Positions 57,920 through 64,000 of a stretch of 64,000 nt of DNA are shown piece by piece. The position numbers were made by a program, and so were the translations under genes. The notes under the pieces are model-generated. The model ran no database searches. It was not told where the DNA came from and saw nothing but the letters and a program-made list of their open reading frames with translations. The first letter of the stretch is position 1. Every line of letters starts with the position of its first letter. The DNA comes from Pseudomonas sp. GM74. Its GTDB lineage: Bacteria; Pseudomonadota; Gammaproteobacteria; Pseudomonadales; Pseudomonadaceae. The DNA is taken from NCBI RefSeq assembly GCF_000282455.1, contig NZ_AKJG01000054.1:1-64000 (forward strand), in the 5' to 3' direction.

Positions 57920-59743
57920 TTAAGGCTGCCAAACAACCTTCTCCCCACTCAACCTCCGATCCAGAAAGCACGCCGCACTGATCAGCGCCAGATGCGTCAA
58001 TGCCTGCGGCGTGTTGCCCATATGCCGCCCATGGCTGTCGAATTCTTCGGCATACAACCCCAGCGGGTTGGCGTACCTGAGCAGTTGTTCGAACTCCAGG
58101 TGGGCCTTGTCGAGCTGGCCGGCGCGGGCCAGGCATTCGACGTACCAGAAGGAGCACGCGGCGAAGGCGCCTTCGCTGCCGGGCAGGCCGTCGATCCGGC
58201 TGTCGTCGTTGCGGTAGCGGTAGATCATGCCGTCGCGCACCAGGCTTTTTTCGATGGCTTGCAGGGTCGCCAGCCAGCGCGGGTCGCGGGCGCTGACGAA
58301 ACGCACCAGCGGCATCAGCAGCATCGAACCGTCCAGGCCGGTGCCGCCGATGTGCTGGACGAAATGCCCGCGCTCCTCATTCCAGAAGTTCTCCCAGATG
58401 TCGGCATGGATCGCCTGGCGGGTCTGGTCCCAGCGGGCGAACGGGGCGGGCAGCGAGCGTTTTGAAGCGAGGCGGATGGCGCGGTCCAGGGCGACCCAGC
58501 ACATCAGCCGTGAATGCAGGAAATGATATTGCTCGCCGCGCATTTCCCAGATGCCGACATCCTTTTGTTCCCAGGTTCGGCAAACCTGATCGATGACTTC
58601 CACCGTGTGTTTCCAGCCCTCATGGGAGATGGCTTCGCCGTACTTGTTGACCAGGTAAATCGCGTCCATCAGCTCGCCAAAGATGTCGAGCTGGACCTGT
58701 TCGTAAGCCTGATTGCCGATGCGCACCGGTTGTGCGCCACCATGACCGGACAGGTGCGTCAGCTCGATCTCCGGCAGCTCCTGGCGACCGTCGATGGCAT
58801 ACAGGATGTTGAGTTTCATCGGCTTGCCCCGGCAGTCGCTGACCCGCCCGCGCAACCAGCGCATGTAGGCGTTGGCCTCTTCGACGAAGCCCAGGCGCAT
58901 GAACGCATAGACGGTGAACGAGGCGTCGCGGATCCAGCTGAAGCGATAATCCCAGTTGCGTGCGCCCCCCGGGCTTTCCGGCAGGCCGAAGGTGGCGGCG
59001 GCGAGAATGGCGCCGTGTTTGCGCGAGGTCAGCAGCTTCATCGCCAGGGCCGAGCGGTTGACCATTTCGCGCCAGCGGCCACGGTAGTTGGACTGGCCGA
59101 TCCAGTCGCGCCAGAACTTCAGGGTGCGTGTCAGGCACAGATCAGCGGCACCTTCCTTGAAGCGTGGGTCGCCAGGCGCACCGAGCAGGAACTGGGCGGT
59201 CTGGTCTTGCTCAAGGGGGAACTGCGCGATCGCCCCATTGGCATCAATGTGCATGGCTTGATCGGCGCGCAGTCGCAGGGACGGCTGGTCGGCAGCCTCG
59301 AAAATCACGTCATCCTTATCCATGCACGCGCGGGTGCTGGCGCGGGCGTAGTCATGGCGCACGGCGCAGCGCATGTGGAAGGTAGCGCGGCCGCTGACCA
59401 CACGGATCCGCCGCATCAGCAGCGGCCGGTCGTCTTCGGTGTCGCCGACGGGCAGCAGGTCGGTGACCTCGACCACCGCCTGGTCACTGAGCCAGCGGGT
59501 TTGCAGCACGTTGGTGTCGGGGAGGTAAATCTGTTCGCGGCGGGCGTCGGGCAAGTCCGGTGACAACTGGAAGATCCCCGCCTCTGGGGTGTCCAGCAGC
59601 GAGCAGAAGATCGACGGACTGTCGAACTCCGGCCAGCAGAAAAAATCCACGCTGCCCTTGTCGTTGACCAGCGCCGCGCTGCGCATGTCGCCGATGATGC
59701 CGTGGGCGTCGATGGGGCTTTGGCGTTCGGGGTGATCAGCCAT
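57920..59743 (-). CDS. Glycoside hydrolase family 15 protein (glucoamylase/trehalase-like)
   Basis: A 607-residue cytoplasmic protein. The N-terminal region (DFFCWPEFDSPSIFCSLLD, about 33-51) is the beta domain of bacterial GH15. The catalytic (alpha/alpha)6 barrel contains RNWDYRFSWIRDASFT (about 255-270), the general acid region GIWEMRGE (about 400) and the base region GLYAEEFD near the C-terminus. Family members hydrolyse alpha-glucans, trehalose or related glucosides. No glycogen or trehalose genes are adjacent, so specificity is open. A REP pair lies upstream. Confidence 0.9.
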   Translation of the reverse strand: MADHPERQSPIDAHGIIGDMRSAALVNDKGSVDFFCWPEFDSPSIFCSLLDTPEAGIFQLSPDLPDARREQIYLPDTNVLQTRWLSDQAVVEVTDLLPVGDTEDDRPLLMRRIRVVSGRATFHMRCAVRHDYARASTRACMDKDDVIFEAADQPSLRLRADQAMHIDANGAIAQFPLEQDQTAQFLLGAPGDPRFKEGAADLCLTRTLKFWRDWIGQSNYRGRWREMVNRSALAMKLLTSRKHGAILAAATFGLPESPGGARNWDYRFSWIRDASFTVYAFMRLGFVEEANAYMRWLRGRVSDCRGKPMKLNILYAIDGRQELPEIELTHLSGHGGAQPVRIGNQAYEQVQLDIFGELMDAIYLVNKYGEAISHEGWKHTVEVIDQVCRTWEQKDVGIWEMRGEQYHFLHSRLMCWVALDRAIRLASKRSLPAPFARWDQTRQAIHADIWENFWNEERGHFVQHIGGTGLDGSMLLMPLVRFVSARDPRWLATLQAIEKSLVRDGMIYRYRNDDSRIDGLPGSEGAFAACSFWYVECLARAGQLDKAHLEFEQLLRYANPLGLYAEEFDSHGRHMGNTPQALTHLALISAACFLDRRLSGEKVVWQP

Positions 59744-59835
59744 TGTCGCGGAACTCCGGGAGTTTGGGGCCTATTCAGCTGACTGGTCTGGGTGGTCGAG
59801 AGTTCATTTGGCGGGGTGGTTGTGGTGGTTTTACT

Positions 59836-59918
59836 GGCCTCTTCGCGAGCAAGCCCGCTCCCACATTTGAGCGGTGTACGCCGGCCAATGTGGGAGCGGG
59901 CTTGCCCGCGAAAGGGCC
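59836..59918. repeat. REP doublet
   Basis: Arms at 59836-59867 and 59887-59918, sharing GGCC...TTCGCG and the GAGCGGGCTTGC core. It lies between the divergent GH15 and MFS genes, which is less usual than a convergent gap and close to both promoters. Confidence 0.92.
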
Positions 59919-59999
59919 TTCACATTCAACCAACAATTCCACGCTTCCCCCGCAATCGGCCGTTATGGCAACGTGCAGTCCCCTGATGAGACCTGACCC

Positions 60000-61172
60000 A
60001 TGGCAAACCCCTATCGCGAGTTGTTCAAAGCCCCTGGCAGCGGCGCATTCGTGCTGGCCGGCATGCTCGCGCGCATGCCGATCTCCATGACCGGCATCGG
60101 CCTGATCACCATGCTCTCGCAGTTGCAGGGGGGCTACGCAATGGCCGGCGCGGTGGCGGCGACGTTCGCCCTGGCCACGGCCTTTTGCGCGCCGCAGGTC
60201 TCGCGGCTGGTGGATCGGTATGGCCAGGGGCGGATTCTGCCGGTGGCGGCGCTGCTCGGCGGTGGGGCGCTGTTGCTGTTGTTGCTGTGCACGCGGTTGC
60301 AGGCGCCGCACTGGACGCTGTTTGTCTTCGCCGCGCTGGCCGGCTGCATGCCGAGCATGTCGGCGATGGTGCGGGCCCGCTGGACCGAGGTGTATCGCGG
60401 TCGCCCCGAGCTGCAGACGGCCTACGCCCTGGAATCGGTACTGGATGAAGTCTGCTTCATCGTCGGGCCGCCGCTTTCCGTTGGCCTGTGTGTGGTCGCG
60501 TTTCCCGAGGCCGGGCCATTGGCGGCCTTGCTGGCGCTGGCCATCGGCGTCACCGCGTTCGTGTTGCAGCGCAGCACGGAGCCTGCGGTACATCCCCACG
60601 AAGACCACCATCAAGGCTCGATCATTCGCTCGCGTGACATTCAATTGCTGATGCTGTTGATGGTCGCCATGGGCACCATCGTCGGCGTGGTGGACGTGGT
60701 CAGCGTGGCCTTCGCCCAGCAGCAGGGGCAACCGGCGGCGGCGAGCATCGTGCTGTCGGTGTACGCCATCGGCTCGTGCCTGGCCGGGCTGGCCTTCGGC
60801 GCACTGCGTTCGAAAGTACCGCTGGCGCGCCTGTTCCTGTACGGCGGTGTGGCGACGGCGGTGACCACCTTGCCGTTGTTGCTGGCGGCGAACATTCTCG
60901 GCTTGTCGCTGGCGGTGTTTGTCGCGGGGCTGTTTTTTGCACCGACGCTGATCGTCGCCATGGCCCTGGTGGAGCAGATCGTGCCGCCGGCCAAACTCAC
61001 CGAAGGCCTGACCTGGCTGGTCACCGGGCTGAGCATCGGCGTAGCGATTGGCGCCGCTGGCTCCGGCTGGCTGGTGGACGCCTTCGGCGCGCGCAGCGGG
61101 TTCTGGCTCGCGATTGCGGCGGGGGCGGTGGTGCTCGGCTCGGCAATTCCAGGCTATCGCCATCTGAAATGA
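60000..61172 (+). CDS. MFS transporter
   Basis: The 390-residue major facilitator has 12 predicted membrane segments. The first half contains GVQ-like GAVAATFALATAFCAPQVSRLVDRYGQGRILP, a loop with the MFS motif A pattern (RLVDRYGQGR), and a short His-rich loop (HPHEDHHQG) in the middle. Substrate is unknown; the latter half suggests a drug or metabolite exporter. It lies just before the thioesterase and NRPS genes and could export a product, but a PvdS box is seen only after it, so link to the siderophore is weak. Confidence 0.88.
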   Translation: MANPYRELFKAPGSGAFVLAGMLARMPISMTGIGLITMLSQLQGGYAMAGAVAATFALATAFCAPQVSRLVDRYGQGRILPVAALLGGGALLLLLLCTRLQAPHWTLFVFAALAGCMPSMSAMVRARWTEVYRGRPELQTAYALESVLDEVCFIVGPPLSVGLCVVAFPEAGPLAALLALAIGVTAFVLQRSTEPAVHPHEDHHQGSIIRSRDIQLLMLLMVAMGTIVGVVDVVSVAFAQQQGQPAAASIVLSVYAIGSCLAGLAFGALRSKVPLARLFLYGGVATAVTTLPLLLAANILGLSLAVFVAGLFFAPTLIVAMALVEQIVPPAKLTEGLTWLVTGLSIGVAIGAAGSGWLVDAFGARSGFWLAIAAGAVVLGSAIPGYRHLK

Positions 61173-61181
61173 AGATCGACC

Positions 61182-61205
61182 TGTGGGAGCAAGCCCGCTC
61201 CCACA
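61182..61205. repeat. Collapsed REP doublet
   Basis: TGTGGGAGC and GCTCCCACA are separated by only 6 bases (AAGCCC). This looks like a REP pair whose middle has been lost, leaving a short hairpin. It follows the MFS stop by 10 bp and may act as its 3' stem. Confidence 0.7.
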
Positions 61206-61219
61206 TTTGGATCTGCGAC

Positions 61220-61243
61220 TAATTCCGGCTACACCTCGTCCGT
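61220..61243 (+). promoter_or_regulatory. Candidate PvdS iron-starvation box before the thioesterase gene
   Basis: TAATT (61220-61224), then 16 bases, then CGT (61241-61243). This matches the iron-starvation sigma promoter form TAAAT-N16-CGT with one change. It is 33 bp before the GTG start. The same CTAATT form recurs before the NRPS gene. Confidence 0.6.
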
Positions 61244-61275
61244 TCTCCAGGCAGACATCTTTCGAGGAAAGCCCG

Positions 61276-62010
61276 GTGACTCAGCTGACTTTGCTGTGCC
61301 TGCCCTATTCGGGCGCGAGTGCCATGGTCTATAGCCGTTGGCGGCGCAAGCTGCCGCAGTGGCTCACGCTGCAACCGGTGGAACTGCCGGGGCGCGGCGC
61401 GCGGTACGGCGAGCCCTTGCACACCGACATGCGGCGCCTGGCGCTGCAATTGGCCCAGGAACAAAAAGCCACGCTGAAGGCGCCGTACGCGTTGTTCGGG
61501 CACAGCATGGGCGCGTTGCTGGCCTGCGAGATGGCCCATGCGTTTCGCTCCCTGGGTTGCCCGGAACCGGTAGCGCTGTTTGCCTCGGGCACCGCCGCGC
61601 CGACCCTGCGCGCCGACTACGACCGGGGCTTTGCCCAGCCCAAGACCGACGCCGAACTGATCGAGCAACTTCGCACCCTCAACGGTACCAGCGAAGAGGT
61701 CCTGGCCAACGAAGAATTGATGAGCCTGACCCTGCCGGTGCTGCGCGCGGACTTCCTGCTGTGCGGGCGTTTCGAACCGGTGCAGCGCCCGTTGCTCAAG
61801 TGCCCGGTGCACGTGCTCGGCGGCAAGACCGACCGCGCCACCGCCGAACAGTTGATCGGCTGGAGCCAGGAAACCCGTGGCAGTTTTTCGGTGGACATGC
61901 TGGCGGGCGGGCACTTCTTCATCCATGAGCAGGAGGCCAAGGTGCTGCGGGTGATCAAGGATCAGCTTGAGGGGCATCATCGACGGCATTCCATGGCTGC
62001 CGTGGGTTAA
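61276..62010 (+). CDS. Type II thioesterase of a siderophore NRPS system
   Basis: An alpha/beta hydrolase of 244 residues from a GTG at 61276 (VTQLTLLCLPYSGASAMVY), with CGAGGAAAG upstream; the frame extends to 61183 across the promoter and is discarded. The nucleophile Ser is in FGHSMGALLACEMA (about residue 77), the Asp in GGKTDRAT and the His in GGHFFIHEQ. Such GrsT/RifR-type enzymes clear mis-primed carrier proteins in NRPS assembly. Its position just before an NRPS gene and its own PvdS-type box suggest the PvdG role in pyoverdine synthesis. Confidence 0.9.
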   Translation: MTQLTLLCLPYSGASAMVYSRWRRKLPQWLTLQPVELPGRGARYGEPLHTDMRRLALQLAQEQKATLKAPYALFGHSMGALLACEMAHAFRSLGCPEPVALFASGTAAPTLRADYDRGFAQPKTDAELIEQLRTLNGTSEEVLANEELMSLTLPVLRADFLLCGRFEPVQRPLLKCPVHVLGGKTDRATAEQLIGWSQETRGSFSVDMLAGGHFFIHEQEAKVLRVIKDQLEGHHRRHSMAAVG

Positions 62011-62035
62011 CACCCGTCTCAAACTTCACTGGATC

Positions 62036-62129
62036 CCTGTGGGAGCGGGCTTGCCCGCGAAGGCGGAGTGTCAAGCGATAAGTATGTTGCTGACACTCCC
62101 TCTTCGCGGGCAAGCCCGCTCCCACAGGG
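62036..62129. repeat. Extended REP doublet
   Basis: The arms 62036-62074 and 62091-62129 pair over the REP core and also over outer GGAGTGTCA/TGACACTCC segments, with a small mismatch zone between. It lies between the thioesterase gene and the NRPS promoter. Confidence 0.9.
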
Positions 62130-62130
62130 G

Positions 62131-62162
62131 TATTTATCAACCTGTTTATTTATCAACCTGTT
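62131..62162 (+). repeat. Perfect 16-bp tandem duplication
   Basis: TATTTATCAACCTGTT occurs twice in direct succession (62131-62146 and 62147-62162). It lies immediately after the REP pair and 30 bp before the candidate PvdS box. Confidence 0.9.
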
Positions 62163-62191
62163 TTTCCGCGTTTTACCTTTCGCCTGATCCG

Positions 62192-62215
62192 CTAATTTTT
62201 CCCGCCTGCATTCGT
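62192..62215 (+). promoter_or_regulatory. Candidate PvdS iron-starvation box before the NRPS gene
   Basis: GCTAATTTTTCCC followed by CGTTTTAT, with 15 bases between TAATT (62193-62197) and CGT (62213-62215). This resembles the promoter element of PvdS-dependent pyoverdine genes, one base short in spacing if TAATT is aligned to TAAAT. It is about 55 bp before the NRPS start. Confidence 0.6.
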
Positions 62216-62270
62216 TTTATAGGCACGACGCGCCTTTGCGCCTGCTGCCTACTGATGCGGATGCCGATAG

Positions 62271-64000
62271 ATGAATGCTGAAGACTCCTTGAAACTTGCT
62301 CGCCGGTTTATCGGGTTGCCCCTGGAAAAGCGCCAGATGTTCCTTGCAGCCTTGCACAAGGAGGGCGTGGATTTCGCCCGTTTCCCGATTCCGGCCGGCA
62401 TCGAGGCCGAGGATCGCCAGGCGCTGTCGTACGCCCAGCAGCGCATGTGGTTCCTCTGGCAACTGGACCCTCACAGCGGCGCGTACAATCTGCCGGGCGC
62501 GGTGCGGCTGACCGGGCGCTTGAATCTGTCGGCGCTGGAGCAGGCGTTCGCCAGCCTGGTGGCGCGGCATGAAACCCTGCGCACGGTGTTCGCCCGTCAG
62601 GCCGACGACAGCTTGCTGCAAGTGCCGGCCACCGCGCCTCTGCTGATCGAACACATGGACTTCAGCGCATTGCCTGCCAATGAGCGTGAACGTGCCGTGG
62701 CTGAGGCCGCCGAACAGCAATCGGTGCTGCCGTTCGATCTGTCGACCGGTCCGCTGCTGCGGGTGACCTTGCTCAAGCTCGCCGAGCAGGAACATGTCCT
62801 GCTGCTGACCCTGCACCACATCGTCTCTGACGGCTGGTCGATGAACGTGCTGATCGACGAATTCATCCGCTGCTACGACGCTTTCGATGCGGGCGTGCAA
62901 CCGCAGCTGGCGTCATTACCGATCCAGTACAGCGACTACGCCCTGTGGCAGCGCCGCTGGCTGGAGGCGGGCGAGCAGGCGCGGCAACTGGCGTACTGGC
63001 AGGCGCAATTGGGTGACGAACACCCCGTGCTGGAGTTGCCCCTGGACCATTCGCGCCCGGCGATGCCGAGTTATCGCGGTACCCGCTACGAATTCGCGGT
63101 CGAGGCACAACTGGCCGAGCGACTGCGCAACACCGCGCAGAAGCACAACATCACCCTGTTCATGCTGTTGCTCGGCGCCTTCAACACGCTGCTGCATCGC
63201 TACACCGGGCAAACCGACATCCGCGTCGGCGTGCCCATCGCCAACCGCAACCGCGCGGAAATCGAAGGCCTGATCGGCTTCTTCGTCAACACCCAGGTGC
63301 TGCGCACGCAACTGGACGGCCAGACCCGGGTCGACGACCTGCTGCGCGCCGTCAAGGAAACCGCCCTCGGCGCCCAGGCCCATCAGGACCTGCCGTTCGA
63401 GCGTTTGGTCGAAGCGTTGAAGCTGGAGCGCAGCCTCAGTCACACACCGTTGTTCCAGGTGATGTACAACCACCAGCCGCACGTGGCCGACATGGCCTCG
63501 GTCAGCACCGCCTCCGGCCTGGTGCTGGGCAGCATCGACTGGCAAAGCCGCACCACCCAGTTCGACCTGACCCTCGACACATGGGAGAAAGGCGGCAAGC
63601 TGCACGCCGCGCTGACCTACGCCAGCGACCTGTTCGAGGCTGATACCATTGCGCGCATGGCCGGGCACTGGACGCGCCTGTTGCAGGCGATAGTCGACGA
63701 CTCGACGCAAAAAGTCGGCGAGTTGCCGATGCTGACGGCGGATGAGCGGCAAGTTCTGGTGCGGGACTGGAACCGCACCGCCGAGGCCTATCCGGTCGAG
63801 CAATGCATGCACCAGTTGATCCAGGCCCAGGCCCGACGCACCCCCGACGCGCCGGCGCTGGTGTTTGGCGATCGCCAGCTCAGCTACGGGCAACTCGATG
63901 CCCGCAGCAATCAACTGGCGCACTGCTTGCGTGAGCAGGGTGTCGGCCCGGATGTGCTGGTGGGGATCTGCGTCGAGCGTTCGCTGGAAATGGTCATCGG
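62271..64000 (+). CDS. Non-ribosomal peptide synthetase, 5' part (pyoverdine-type)
   Basis: The frame is open from the ATG at 62271 to the window edge, so only about 576 residues are seen. It starts with a short linker (MNAEDSLKLARRFIGLPLEKR) and an LCL-type condensation domain: SYAQQRMWFLWQLDP, the catalytic HHIVSDGWS (about residue 185), later RVGVPIANRNRAEIEGLIGFF and the QDLPFERLVEAL motif. From about residue 510 an adenylation domain begins (LSYGQLDARSNQLAH). An N-terminal C domain means it extends a chain from another NRPS, as PvdI, PvdJ or PvdD do after PvdL. Which one it is cannot be told here. Confidence 0.92.
   Translation, partial: MNAEDSLKLARRFIGLPLEKRQMFLAALHKEGVDFARFPIPAGIEAEDRQALSYAQQRMWFLWQLDPHSGAYNLPGAVRLTGRLNLSALEQAFASLVARHETLRTVFARQADDSLLQVPATAPLLIEHMDFSALPANERERAVAEAAEQQSVLPFDLSTGPLLRVTLLKLAEQEHVLLLTLHHIVSDGWSMNVLIDEFIRCYDAFDAGVQPQLASLPIQYSDYALWQRRWLEAGEQARQLAYWQAQLGDEHPVLELPLDHSRPAMPSYRGTRYEFAVEAQLAERLRNTAQKHNITLFMLLLGAFNTLLHRYTGQTDIRVGVPIANRNRAEIEGLIGFFVNTQVLRTQLDGQTRVDDLLRAVKETALGAQAHQDLPFERLVEALKLERSLSHTPLFQVMYNHQPHVADMASVSTASGLVLGSIDWQSRTTQFDLTLDTWEKGGKLHAALTYASDLFEADTIARMAGHWTRLLQAIVDDSTQKVGELPMLTADERQVLVRDWNRTAEAYPVEQCMHQLIQAQARRTPDAPALVFGDRQLSYGQLDARSNQLAHCLREQGVGPDVLVGICVERSLEMVI

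Noticed and set aside
61183..61275. N-terminal extension of the thioesterase ORF
   Set aside because: It covers a collapsed REP and the candidate PvdS promoter; homologues start near the GTG at 61276.
62131..62162. Tandem 16-mer considered as phage attachment site or target duplication
   Set aside because: The copies are adjacent with nothing between them and no integrase or transposase is near.

Overview
The window reads as a chromosomal segment of a fluorescent Pseudomonas (P. fluorescens group). The evidence is the gltA / sdhCDAB / sucAB-lpd-sucCD order, many Pseudomonas-type REP doublets (core GAGCGGGCTTGCCCGC), an RsmX-like small RNA, the quinohemoprotein amine dehydrogenase cluster, and the edge of a pyoverdine-type NRPS locus. 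No tRNA, rRNA, CRISPR array, transposase or prophage gene was seen. The window looks like core and conserved-accessory chromosome rather than a recent island.

Region 1 (1-13.2 kb) is the TCA-cycle block. gltA faces left. Rightward are sdhCDAB, sucA, sucB, lpdG, sucC and sucD, closed by a strong terminator. The sdhB-sucA and lpdG-sucC gaps hold stacked, partly mutually exclusive hairpins that look like structured mRNA leaders. The sucB-lpdG gap holds a CTGCAAG-type repeat.

Region 2 (13.2-32 kb) is mostly housekeeping: brnQ, a DUF599 membrane protein, a small lipoprotein, two overlapping PaaI-type thioesterases, htpG, a dienelactone-hydrolase-like enzyme, an OsmC/pirin pair, purMN with a DUF3108 gene, DUF2066, an AI-2E permease, hda, two NlpC/P60 lipoproteins, an O-methyltransferase, a sorbosone-dehydrogenase-like lipoprotein and an unknown gene.

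Region 3 (32.2-41.5 kb) is a cobalamin operon behind a B12 riboswitch: cobO, cobB, bluB, cbiB, cobD, cobQ, cobU, cobT, cobC and cobS. These cover a,c-diamide formation, corrinoid adenosylation, aminopropanol attachment, the lower-ligand base and nucleotide loop assembly. Most genes overlap by 4 bp. A REP doublet supplies the last codons of cobB.

Region 4 (41.7-54 kb) makes and matures quinohemoprotein amine dehydrogenase, a periplasmic primary-amine oxidase. A sigma-54 activator, a peptide-exporter ABC protein (QhpF), a subtilisin-like protease (QhpE) and a flavin monooxygenase (QhpG) form one overlapping operon. A divergent pair follows: an aldehyde dehydrogenase with a near-consensus sigma-54 promoter, and peaA (di-heme subunit), peaB (radical SAM), qhpC (thioether-cross-linked CTQ subunit) and peaD (beta-propeller). 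Amines would be oxidised in the periplasm and the aldehyde then oxidised to the acid in the cytoplasm.

Region 5 (54-64 kb) holds an LprI-like protein, an SRPBCC protein, the RsmX-like sRNA, isonitrile hydratase (inhA) divergent from a GlxA-type regulator, a GH15 glucanase-like protein, an MFS exporter, a type II thioesterase and the start of a large NRPS. The last two each have a plausible PvdS iron-starvation box, so the right edge probably enters a pyoverdine cluster.
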